Assembly: GCA_029204225.1 (NCBI GenBank)
Contig: CM055102.1
Location: 13,539,838 to 13,603,837 of the forward strand
Reading direction: 5' to 3'
DNA length: 64,000 nucleotides
Origin: Diphasiastrum complanatum
Lineage: Eukaryota > Streptophyta > Lycopodiopsida > Lycopodiales > Lycopodiaceae
Below the pieces are notes generated by a model. It was not told the DNA's origin, made no database searches, and saw nothing but the letters and a program-made list of their open reading frames with translations. Positions 34,533 through 44,569 of this stretch are shown here, one piece after another. A program made the position numbers and the translations under genes. The first letter of the stretch is position 1; every line of letters begins with the position of its first letter.

Positions 34533-34905
34533 GTTAGAAATCAGTTTTGATCTGATTTATTATTATAAGCTTCAAATGTGATACCGTAATAAATGTACAG
34601 TTATAGTCAGTTTACTATTTTTAGTAGTGATTGGGACCCACTATCATTATATCAGCTGGTAGGCACTTGTGGGTCCTATCAGTGGATAAAGATCAGTTGG
34701 CCTCGCCATGAGGCAAGTCGACGGGACACGCGTCCCGCCAACGGCAACCTGGGTCATGCATGGGTTGCCTGAGTGAACAACTATATGTACAGTGTAATTT
34801 CATTTTGAAGAATACAGTTGCTATGTGAGCTTGTTGAGGAGAGTGATTTTCTGTCTATGTTACTGTGTAGCATGATCTATGTTCCTGTGCAAAGCAAATT
34901 TTAAG
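34533..34905 (+). repeat. LTR upstream of the copia element
   Basis: Bounded on the left by a purine tract and on the right by a primer site, so it has both 3'-LTR and 5'-LTR context. It begins GTTAGAAATCAG and ends near AATTTTAAG; no clean TG...CA ends. It contains two hairpins: CGGGACACGCGTCCCG (34722-34737) and a stem GGCAACC...GGTTGCC (34743-34769). No second copy is seen in the window. Confidence 0.55.
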
Positions 34906-34906
34906 T

Positions 34907-34919
34907 TGGTATCAGAGCC
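34907..34919 (+). other. Primer binding site of the copia element
   Basis: TGGTATCAGAGCC, initiator-Met tRNA type, two bases after the LTR end. Confidence 0.85.
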
Positions 34920-36197
34920 ATATAGGGAGTGTACACAGTACAGTGTCGCCGTTGAAGAGAGCTTCGGGAGAACTGTCTTTTGAGAGTTCGGGGTTTTACG
35001 ACGGGTTGAAGACGGAAAGAGAAGCACTGGTGCACGGTTTCTAATTTATAGAGGCTTGCTAAGCTCAGCAGAGGGATTATTAGCATGTGTATAGCATCAA
35101 ACAGGAAAAATTTTGGTGAAAAATTGACAATTTCGAAGCTAGCGAAAAATTGAAACCGGACTTGGGGTTACGGTTTTTATACATAACTGGTGATTTCTTC
35201 GCTGTTAGTGCACCGTTTTGGATGCCGTAAGGACAGGAAGGAAGATAATCACATTGTCAATCAGCCATGGAGAGATTCTGAGGTTTATGTCAGAGATTTG
35301 ACCTAGCAGATTTGTGGTAAAAAAGTGAAAAAGCCACTTTGTCAAGTTGAGCTAAAATCACCGTTTCTCCACGGAATTTCCTGACTGAACACTCTACAGT
35401 CATGGATTCAGTAGGGTGACCCTGCTCCAGGCCTCAGATCGTGCTCAAAACGATCCACAGGAGAGCTTAATATGATAATTATCAGAGAAGGGAGGCGCGG
35501 CCGCAGACAGGGAGGTCACGGGTTGTTCGCGCACCCAAAGCGATAAACAGCTTAGTGTACCGAAGACCATAGCATCTTCACGAGTATGGTTCGATGCCCA
35601 GATGTACTTTGAACCTTTAGATGAGCTGTCAAATGAATCAACGATCCAAAATCTGTGATGGGAGAGAAATTTGAACCACAAGATTTGGTTCAGCCATTGG
35701 ATAAGCTTTGAACAGGGCCCTGAAGAATTGAAGTGCATTCTGGCTTTCAACTTCATTAAGAATTTTCATATTGAAAGCTGAGTTGGGTCCATTCACAAGT
35801 GAAGAGTGAAGTTTCTTCAAAGTGAAGAAACAGTTCAAAAGCTAGAAAAGTCCCTATTTTTGGGTCCTTTGCCCGTTTTGACCCAAACGAAAGGCTATAA
35901 CCTCCAAACGAAGGGCACCCAGACTGTACCTGCAAGTACGGTACAACAAAACAGAGTGGTTGCAGCGGAGAAAGTGTTCACCAGAAGTAGTTTCACCATT
36001 CCACTGGGCACGTTGTTGGGAGTTGACGACTGAGTGCATTTTGGAAGGCGACGCCGATTTGGCTTTCAAATTGGTGGAAAAGCGGCGAGTGGCCTAGTAA
36101 GAAAAAAAGTGCAAGTCATTATTTTCAACTTCTGACATCACTGTTGGCCTCGACATATTGTTCTTAGCCTAAGGCAGAAGTTTTAAGCAGTTTTGCG
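34920..36197 (+). other. Long leader of the copia element
   Basis: About 1.3 kb between primer site and gag ATG. No coding motif. Confidence 0.5.
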
Positions 36198-36970
36198 ATG
36201 GCAATCATGGGAGAGTCCATTTTGAGTGAAAGTAGCAAATTGGATGGGATTTCCAACTATGCAGTGTGGAAATTCAAAATGAAAAACATACTGATGGAGA
36301 AAGATGTGTGGGAAGTCGTCACAGGTGATGAGAGAAGGCCGCCAAATGAAGCAGACATCAAAGTGTTCGACAAAAAGATGAGGAAAGCTTTGACCTTCAT
36401 TAACTTGTCAGTGAAGGATCACATCATTACCCACATTTGTGATGCTATTACACCCAGACAGGCATGGGATGCGCTAAAGGAGCAGTTCAAGATGTCAAAT
36501 CCGTCAAGAATCATGTTTCTGAAGTCAAAGTTGAATAGTGCCCGCATGGAACAAGGAGAGCACATTCAGACGTACATGACCAGAATCAAGACAATGAGAG
36601 ATGAACTGCATTCTATTGGAGAGCGCATACGTGGTGTGGAGCTGGTGCATAATGCATTATGCGGCATTGCAGAACCCTATCAGATGTTTGTGAGCGGAAT
36701 AGCATCAAGAGAAAGATTGCCAACCTTTGACGAGCTCACAGGAATCTTGATGCAGGAAGAGCAACGACGAGAAATGGTAAAAGCTAGACGTCAAAATACT
36801 GACGATCAGGCACTTGCGACATGCCAAAAACAAGGCAAGGGCAAGTGCAAGAAGAAGTCTAAGCAGCAATTTGCCAAGTCTCAGGAGGATGAGGGATCTT
36901 CCTGGCGGAAGAAAGACAAGTGCTTTTAGTGTGGTAAAAAGGGCCATTGGAAGAGTGAATGTTGCAAATT
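36198..36970 (+). pseudogene. Ty1/copia gag, nonsense codon in the zinc knuckle
   Basis: ATG at 36198 opens 243 codons of a UBN2-type gag: SKLDGISNYAVWKFKMKNIL near the start, later AWDALKEQFKMSNPSR and a Lys-rich tail. The CCHC knuckle reads KCF-stop-CGKKGHWKSEC; the TAG at 36927-36929 is its only fault, and the frame then continues into the protease region. The gag portion is otherwise intact. Confidence 0.85.
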
Positions 36971-36971
36971 C

Positions 36972-39300
36972 TTGGCGAAACAAGGCAAGGGGAAACCAAA
37001 ACAAGCAGGTAACCTTGTCGATGAGGGTGAGATTGAAGACTCTAGCATCTTCATATCTGCATTGTCATCTAATCAAGATGATCAAGCATGGTATATAGAC
37101 TCAGGAGCCACAAGACACATAACAAGTAACAAGAATTGGTTCAGTAGTTTGTAGGTGTTGGATAATGGAACATCTATTTCACAAGAAAATGGTGAGGTGT
37201 GCATGATCAAGGGGATAGGCACAGTTTCAATCCAACTGTCTGATGGCAAAAGCAGGATAATCAGGGAGATACTTTACGTAACAGGTTTGAAGAAAAATCT
37301 ACTTTTTGTTGGAGTCATTACTGATAAAAAGTTGAAAGTAGAATTCGCCCATGATCGTTGCTTTGTGAAGGATGCGAACCAAAAGTTCAAAGTTATTGCG
37401 AATGGAGTAAGAGAGCCCAATACAAAATTGTACAGGTTGAATGCTACAATCAAGGGGCAACATGGACTTGTATCATTCGTTCCTTCGCAAACTGAGTTGT
37501 GGCAAAGAGGCTTGGTCACTTGAACTTGGGAAGCCTCAGTTTGACGAGAAAATTGGAGATGGTAACAGGACTGCCTACCATAGAAGATCACTTGAAATCG
37601 ATGTGCGAATCTTGTGTATATGGAAAGCAGCATCGAGAGAAGTTCAATAAAGGGGGTGTTGCAAGAGCAAAGAACATCCTAGATTTAATCCACATAGATT
37701 TATGCGGGCCTATGAGGACCATGTCCTTAGGAAAAGCCTTATATTTCATGACCTTTATTGATGATATGTCACGTAAGACGTGGATCTACTTTTTGAAGAA
37801 GAAATCAGATGCATTTGATACCTTCAAGAACTTCAAAAACTTGGTAAAAAATCAGACAGGTAAGAAGATCAAAGTCCTAAGATTAGATAGTGGAGGTGAG
37901 TATAAGTCTAATGACTTTAATGATCTTTGTGATCAATGTGGGATTAAAAGACAATTTACGCAAGCTCATACTCCTGCTCTCAATGGTGTAGCTGAGCGCA
38001 AAAATCGTACGATTGTGGAAAGTGCCAGATCTATGCTAGTTGAGATGAAACTACCAAAAGATTTTTGGTCAGAAGCATGTAGTACAACAGTCTATCTTCA
38101 AAATAGAAGTCCTACCATTGCCATACCAAAAATAACACCTGAGGAAGCATTCACAAAGAAGAAGCCAAAGGTGAACCACTTGCGAATCTTTGGATGTAAG
38201 GCCTTTGTACATATTCCTAAGGAAGAGAGACTTAAACTTGATGTAAAAGCTATCAAGTGCATATTCCTAGGATATGATGATCGCGTGAAGGGCTATAGAT
38301 GTTTTGATCCAGTCGAAAATAAAATCCATATAAGCCGAGATGCTATCTTTGATGAATTCAAGATGTATGAAGATGAAGATTCTGAGAAGATAGACACATC
38401 CAGTAGGAAAGATGGTATAGTGAGGATACCACCTGATGATGATCCATTCATTTACCTTCCGAGTGATGAACATGAGGATACATCTCAAGATACTACTACT
38501 CAACCTCAAGAAACAGGTTGGAGAGGTAGGGACAAACCTTTTGGTGCAAGAAGGATTAAAATTGTAGGTGACAAACACAAGGAGAAGGATTTATCATGGG
38601 ATACATTTTCACCAGGAAGCCGATCACCTGACAGAAAGCTCCCTAAGTGGTTTGAGAGATTGATGGAGAGCCGCAACATACATGACTTTCCAAGATCATC
38701 TAACAAGGGAGAGCTACGAAGATCAACAAGAGAGAAGATACTACCTGAAAGGTATGAAGCAAATTATGCTCTCTTATCTAGCATTATTCAAAGCAAAGAA
38801 CCTTCGACGTATAGTGAAGCAAAGGATGATGACATTTGGATCAAGGCCATGGGAGAGGAGATGGAGTCAATTACTAAGAATAGCACATGGGACTTAGTAG
38901 AACCACCAGTTGGCAAGAAACTCATTGGTTGCAAATGGGTATACAGAACTAAGTACCATGTAGATGGAAGTATAGCAAAGCACAAAGCAAGATTGGTGAT
39001 CAAAGGGTACGCACAAAATAAAGGCATTGACTATGAGGAGACCTTTGCGCCGGTTTGTAAGTGGAATACTCTACGTCTACTTATTGCTTTAGCTTCACAT
39101 TTTGGTTGGCCTTTGCATCAGATGGATGTGAAATCTGCTTTTCTACATGGTGAGTTAGAAGAAGAAGTGTTCATGGATCAACCTGAAGGCTTTGTAACGA
39201 AAGGACATGAAAATAAAGTATGTCGCTTGAAGAAAGGGCTTTATGGTCTTAAACAAGCACCACGTGCATGGTATTCAAACTGTCATGCTCAACTCAAAAA
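36972..39300 (+). pseudogene. Ty1/copia pol: protease, integrase, truncated RT
   Basis: Protease: WYIDSGATRHITSNKNW (about 37092-37140), followed by a TAG at 37152-37154 and reopening to 37523. After a frameshift near 37500, 601 codons stay open. They hold the pre-integrase zinc region (GHLNLGSL...CESCVYGKQH) and the integrase with HIDLCGPM, RLDSGGEYKSND and NGVAERKNRTI, which supply the DDE residues. RT then begins (WVYRTKYHVDGSIAKHKARL, HQMDVKSAFLHGELEE) and breaks off after LKKGLYGLKQAPRAWY at about 39273, before the YVDD box. RNase H and a 3' LTR are absent. Confidence 0.88.
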
Positions 39301-39517
39301 CTAATGTTGTGAGAGACTTAGTTAACCAATGTTTTAGCTTAAATCTCTCTTTTAATGATTAGTTAATCTATCTTGTAATCTCACTTGGTGAGACATACGA
39401 ATAGGTTGGAATTCAAAATATAGTATCATTTGTTCATTAGTCATTTTGCTCAATAATCATTCAAGTGATCAATATGCAGAAAATATCTGCGCAATAGAAT
39501 TGTAAGAGGAGCGTCAA

Positions 39518-40450
39518 TGTTAGCTGATATTTTCGCACAAAAAATCGGGCTATTTTTATAGCGATTTTCACAGTTTTGCAAAAAATTGGCATGTAAAACC
39601 CGGCTATTAATGGTGAAATTGGCACACGTTTGCCTATAGACTGGCCCTAAATGAGGCTAGAGAAACGTTTGTGGCCTTAGAAATGGCCAGTACAGATATT
39701 TTGGGGCGTTTAGAATTAGCCAGTTGTAAGATATAGTCGGCATAACCATGCTAAAGTTTCGCCATGTACTTTGTCACTTGTTGCTAATATATAATTGTCG
39801 AGTGTTTTGTAGGGAAACCGGTCTGCCAAATCCTAAGTCATGAGACAATGCAAACAAAAAGACTGGCAACAGGAGAAGGATTTGTTCGACAAAGGGACCA
39901 AAAAATTAAAAGACTGTGTCAAGAAATTGAGACATACCTAACAACAAAGCATGGACAAATTCTGAACACTATGCAGAAACACGGGCCACGTCAATAATCC
40001 AACATAGCAAAAAATCGACCAACAGGCCAACCCGCACACGCCACTTGAAAAAATCAAGAACAAGGGAAATGGAGGACCAAGAAAAATGGAGAGCACCTAA
40101 CAAGGAATAGAGGTTGACAAAAGTCTTTGCCCACCTTTTGGATAATAAATGCAAGAAGACCTTAGAGGCTAGAAAAGTTTGAGAGATATCTCCTTTTGAC
40201 AAAAAGGGCATCTTGGCTAGTTTTGTAGGTATCCAATAACGGGCTTTAAATGACACCCCTACACCCTCGTGGAGGCCACTTGATGTACTTACCAATGGGG
40301 TGTGGGCAAATGGAAAAGAAGGCTTGAAGGGCATGGGAATTGACAAAGCCTCATTTTGAAAGGGGGCCATTGGGGTTTGGGTATAAAGAGAGTGCTCTCC
40401 TTGTATAAAAGGAAGAGAGTTGAAAGATGATATAGAACTTGGTGATTGTT
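39518..40450 (+). repeat. Dispersed repeat R1, copy 2
   Basis: It starts TGTTAGCTGATATTTTCG and contains GCATGTAAAACCCGGCTA and CCTTAGAAATGGCC. It stays collinear with copy 3 (57972 onward) for about 900 bp, including TTTTGGATAATAAATGC and GGCATCTTGGCTAGTTTT. Downstream to about 40990 a TG-rich stretch has no clear counterpart. Confidence 0.7.
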
Positions 40451-41389
40451 GGGAAGTTGAGAGTTTCCTTGTTGGGCGACATTGTCATGGTTGTTAAAGC
40501 TATGCTTGCACTCCTTGATTGTTGGATGCTAATGTATTGTTCAAAGATGTGTGTTAAGGCTGGAAAGGAGAGAGGTTGAGTGAATTCATAGTTGGCTGTT
40601 TGAAACTGCTTGTAGTTGATTGATTGTTCTTAGCTTGTGGTGATAACTATGGTGAATTGTTGATTATTGTGATAATTAGTGGGTTGTGGTTAGTTGCTTG
40701 GTGATGGTTGGTAGTGCTTTCACCTCTTAATTATTGGTAGCCATGATTACATTTGGTGTTGATGCGGTTTTCTTTTACCCTTTGTTTGTCCCTTGTTATG
40801 GTGCTTGCTTGATGCATGAAAACTATCATTACTTGGTAAGATTTCATAGAGGGAGTGCTAGCATGAATGGTAATGCCTAAAGATTCATCCTCAAGAAAGA
40901 GTGGGTGTGTTTGTGCAATGTGGTAAAGGGGGTACCCTGTTTTGGTGTTAAGATACAACGCGCTTGATCCTACACTAGCATTTGCAATCAACTGTCAACT
41001 AGAATCAAAATAGTTTTACTATAAAGGAAATAATGCCTACATGCACATGGTTTCCCTGGTTGTTCTAAGCAGTAGCAAAAGAAGTTCCCAGAGGCAAATG
41101 GTAGAGTCCATTGGAAAAGCATTGTTACAGGCATCTGAGTAGTCATTTTGACTCAATACCTCTGGATTCTAATATCTGAACTACCTTTATGGATCCATGA
41201 GACTGTTGCGTGCTCCATCTTCCATGGATTTAGTCTACCGAATCAACTAGTATCAATATTTTGTTGATGGTCAGGCTTATTTGCAGGGATGGTTGTCTTT
41301 CAATGGCCCATGATTTCTAATCACAGAACTCTGACTAAGAGATACAAGCAACCAGACTTAGAGCAGAACCTCCAAGAGAATTGAGAGAG
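40451..41389. other. No gene recognised
   Basis: TG-rich, then AT-rich sequence; no domain seen in either strand. Confidence 0.4.
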
Positions 41390-42270
41390 ACTTGTGCTCT
41401 GATCGACCCATTCTGTCGATGGAGCGCCCCTCATCTAATGTACCTGCCTTTGTTGGATCTGTGATATTGCGTCCTATTCTGTGGAGTGCAACCTCCTATA
41501 CTGCTATCTGTCCACGTTTGTATCTGTAAATCCATTTTTAAGCTACATGTGATAGTCCGACAGGCTAAGGTCCCGATAGTTCGGCCTGGCCCAACAGTGT
41601 CTTCTGTTCCTTTCGTATATCTGGAGCCCCGAATTGCATGATGTACCACTCTAAGAAGTCCTGTACATTGTGGATGGAGAACCATCCACAGTTATGTCCA
41701 TCATCTTGTTGAGCTGACTTCAATCACAAAACATATAATAGGTTAGTTGTGCACTCTGATAAAAACAGATCATATTACCTATCAGATACTTGATGAGAAA
41801 TACTTACTTCTGCATCAACAATCTCCAGGTGGCTATTTACAATGGCCCCATCCAGCCTTGGCAAAAATGGCAACATTCTGCTGTACATCACGTCCATTTC
41901 GGCATGGGTAGACTTTAAGGAGTTTATCTTTAAACAGATGGGATTAATGATCTCATCTGAGTCTTCCCTAAGGAAGATTATATGCATACTCCGATGCTTA
42001 CTGCAAACAAGAGATGATGTGATTTACATAATTAATTGAACTTAGACAAAAAGAAAATTGACCTCCTAGCTTATCAATTTCTTTGGCAACATACTCATCA
42101 AAAATTATATACCTCTTAGAATCCAAAAATGAATCTTTGGGATCAACAAGAAATATTACACAAAGATCCTTATAAAAATCACCTATTAAACTTAAATCTA
42201 GATCCGATATTATTTTATCTACAGTCGAGTTCATATCCTCGTTATTGTGGAATGGATTGGAGGAATGCAA
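41390..42270 (-). pseudogene. Ulp1-like (C48) cysteine protease remnant with introns
   Basis: Three minus-strand pieces look like exons. 42235-42053 begins MNSTVDKIISDLDLSLIG and has YIIFDEYVAKEIDKLGG. 41997-41775 has HIIFLREDSDEIINP and INSLKSTHAEM (compare the W-x-x-hydrophobic...LDSL region of C48 proteases) and ends at a donor-like GTAATA. 41717 onward begins SAQQDDGHNCGWFSIHNVQD, which fits the C48 catalytic Gln and Cys (Q...D-x-x-CG). The frame then meets stops near 41615. Exon phases do not join perfectly and stops are present, so I call it a pseudogene. Ulp1-type proteases cleave SUMO and are also carried by plant DNA transposons. Confidence 0.5.
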
Positions 42271-42538
42271 GAGGAACTACTTGAATAGTTAGGGGTGGTG
42301 GGAGGAGAAGAAGGCACTGCAGACTGGTGTGATGGTCCAACCAAAGGATGAGAGATGTGAGGGGGGATGGTGATTCGCTGACTACCACCCTTTGCTTGGC
42401 AGGCCTGTTGGGCTTGGTCTGCTTCCTCCTTCTTTGTTGAGAAACATGACCTCTCTCTGTAGGTGGTGGCCTAGAGGTGAAGCCACTCTTAAAGACCTGA
42501 TTGTATATACTCCTCAGCCTCATGACAAGATGCATGTC
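42241..42538 (-). pseudogene. Basic, Ser/Pro-rich extension after the H3-like stop
   Basis: In frame after the TAG come DMHLVMRLRSIYNQVFKSG and QQRRRKQTKPNRPAKQRVVV. After a run of C bases (42361-42366 on the plus strand, as G) a one-base shift would give a more plant-like Ser/Pro-rich tail ending near 42230. H3 proteins normally end about 10-20 residues after the TAG position, so this is an unusual extension. Confidence 0.4.
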
Positions 42539-42877
42539 CTAAGGCATGAGGGTAACTCTCTTAGCGTGCATTGTGCAAAGCGTGGAGTCCTCAAAGAATT
42601 TGACTTGAAAGTCCTCATAGGCAGTATGGAGGGCTTCTAGGGCTGTTATGTCCCAGCGAACATCATGTGAGAGTGACCTTGCTACTAATTTCACAAACCT
42701 GTAGAAATGAGCGCGTGGAATCAGAAGATTCGTTGTCCTCTGAAGTCTCCTGATATCCCTTAACCATGGTCTTCTAGGCCGACCTACTCTCCTACCAGTG
42801 CCCACTTCCCTTTGTACAGGAGGGCGAGGAGGCGGGACAAATGTGGTAAGGCATGTTGTCTGCTTGGTACGGGCCAT
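42539..42877 (-). CDS. Divergent histone H3 (CENH3-like), stop before the last helix
   Basis: ATG at 42877 opens 112 codons. The N-terminus MARTKQT is that of histone H3, but the usual K9, K14 and K27 contexts are gone and a Pro-rich stretch follows. The histone fold is clear: LRDIRRLQRTTNLLIPRAHF (alpha-N, alpha-1), VRWDITALEALHTAYEDF (alpha-2) and FFEDSTLCTMHAKRVTLMP. The LLIP and RW...ALEAL residues are features of CENH3 more than of canonical H3, yet loop 1 has canonical length. A TAG at 42539-42541 falls where H3 continues KDIQLARRIRG. The same frame goes on with DMHLVMRLRSIYNQ and a basic tail, so the last helix is lost unless the stop is read through. No intron is visible in the fold. 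It has its own TATA and E2F-type site. Confidence 0.75.
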   Translation of the reverse strand: MARTKQTTCLTTFVPPPRPPVQREVGTGRRVGRPRRPWLRDIRRLQRTTNLLIPRAHFYRFVKLVARSLSHDVRWDITALEALHTAYEDFQVKFFEDSTLCTMHAKRVTLMP

Positions 42878-42900
42878 TTCAAGCTAGGGTATCGATATGA

Positions 42901-42908
42901 CGCGCCAA
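42901..42908 (-). promoter_or_regulatory. E2F-type site upstream of the H3-like ORF
   Basis: The minus strand reads ATTGGCGCG; TTGGCGCG fits the E2F consensus WTTSSCSS when the preceding A is included. It lies about 24 bp before the ATG. E2F control is known for S-phase histone and CENH3 genes of plants; here it is a sequence match only. Confidence 0.5.
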
Positions 42909-43124
42909 TGAGAAGGAAAAGCAGATATTCGACAGGGGAGGCGCGTGATGGCTATATGAGAGATGGCGTATCGCCACGACGCAAGGGGGGGAAGCTGTAC
43001 TGGTATGTGGGTCCTTGGGCGCGTGGTAGCGATATGCATCTAACGAGGAGCGGAAGTGAACGAAGAAAGCTAAGGAGAGCCAGAGAACGAAGAAATTCAA
43101 AATTGAAATATGAGCCAAAAACAT

Positions 43125-43133
43125 CCTTTTATA
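43125..43133 (-). promoter_or_regulatory. TATA box of the H3-like gene
   Basis: TATAAAAGG on the minus strand, about 250 bp upstream of the start codon. Confidence 0.5.
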
Positions 43134-43187
43134 CATGTAGAACGTCCCATCATATTCACACGTATGATGTGACACCTCCACTCCCCG

Positions 43188-43381
43188 CACGTGTGGTCAC
43201 ACGTGTCATCACATAGAGCTGTCACGTGTCAGGACATCAGCGGTTCGTATAATCATACGGTTGGCACGCACGTGCGAGGACACGTGGTGACATCTGGACC
43301 ACACACACGTCACAAGACGACTGGATCGTACGATCGTACAGTTGGCATGCACGTGCATACAGTGCATATCGCCATCACGTG
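43188..43381. promoter_or_regulatory. Cluster of seven G-boxes between divergent genes
   Basis: CACGTG occurs at 43188, 43200, 43223, 43269, 43281, 43350 and 43376, seven perfect palindromes in 194 bp. The cluster lies between the TATA box of the minus-strand H3-like ORF and the plus-strand coding sequence that begins after 43433, so it could act on both. Confidence 0.7.
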
Positions 43382-43432
43382 CCCACGATTAAACCGTTTA
43401 TGTCCCCTTGCTAACCAGCATGTCATATCGAT

Positions 43433-44145
43433 ATGGCCTCCTCTTCTAGTAGTTCGATCTATTATAAAGCTCTTAGTTCTTTCCTTGTTGATGCTGAGGT
43501 TAGCGACAGACAGGCCACCGCCCATATATACTATTCCAGCTGACCAGCAGTCTACCATTATTGTTGGTCACAATTTAGAAGTTGATGGTATGATCCAAGC
43601 TGACGAGGAAGATTTGGTAAGTACACCTTCTCACAAAAATCATTTACTATTTAACGTGTAACTGATGATTGATCTGCTAGTTTGACTAACACTTGATTAT
43701 GTGTTGTAGGATGTCGTTGAAGTTGATGCCTTTGCTAGTAGGCATGGAGGATTGAGAGAGACAAGGCGGGAGACAGAAGGATGCCTCATTGGCTCATTAT
43801 TTGAAACATTTTTTTAATAACAAAATTTGTGTTCTTCATGAAAGGTTTTTTGTGAATGTGAGAACTTTAATCATGGCCATCAAGGCCCTATCTTAGTCTG
43901 CCCAAGGGCATAAATACCCAAAAAATACATATAGAATAATTTTTGTCAAAAGAGATGTTGCTCTTAAAGTGTTTAATTACGTGCTAGAAAATGTTCCTAT
44001 GAGATCCTCTGGTTTGGCAATTCTATCAAGATATATAGATTTGAGCAAACGGCGATCCAATCGATTTTTGGATTTGTATGATAGGAAAAAGTTCCTTCAT
44101 GACCACACAGCAAAAATTGTCCTTAGAGACAATGAAATAAAATGA
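43433..44145 (+). pseudogene. Uncharacterised spliced gene, partly broken
   Basis: A coding stretch ends PADQQSTIIVGHNLEVDGMI then QADEEDL at a donor GTAAGT (43617). The 93-bp intron has a CTAAC branch-like site and ends TTGTAG (43709). The next exon resumes in frame with DVVEVDAFASRHGGL. A frameshift follows near 43765, and then a long frame reads SLAHYLKHFFNNKICVLHE, VRTLIMAIKALS-stop-SAQGH, and KVFNYVLENVPMRSS to a TGA at 44143-44145. A possible ATG is at 43433 (MASSSSSS), which needs one frameshift to join. I do not recognise the family. It is convergent with the transposase-like pseudogene and divergent from the H3-like gene. Confidence 0.45.
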
Positions 44146-44569
44146 TTGTACTCTTTTTCATTTAATGTATGTGAAATTTGAGAATTTTTGATCACACGCG
44201 TTTGAACTTTATTGAATGCCATCAATCTAATTTTGGCTTATAAATTTACATGCTTTTTTGAATCTTTGATATTCAGTTGATCTTGTTGTGTATCGAACTT
44301 GAGCTCGTCTATAAAACCATTGGAATAGCTGAATGAGGTAACTATTTTTTGAGGATGTTCCACCATGTTGCGTATTTCGATGAAATGCTGCTCTTGCCTG
44401 CCAATGTGATTTCTCCATTCCTTGTGAGGACCATATACTCAAACTGCCATACTTTTTTGCAAAAAATAATGCGTGATGCCTTAGTATGTGCTGCAATATC
44501 AAAGATTTATGCATTGGTTAGAATCTATCAAGCAAGTTATACTAAAATTATAAAATTGTAAGACACTGT

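Noticed and set aside
42242-42535. A separate gene starting at the Met after the histone stop
   Set aside because: It is the same frame as the H3-like ORF just past the TAG, so it is better described as its extension.
42879-43190. 103-codon minus-strand frame upstream of the H3-like ATG
   Set aside because: It spans the TATA box and leader and has no motif; treated as non-coding promoter.
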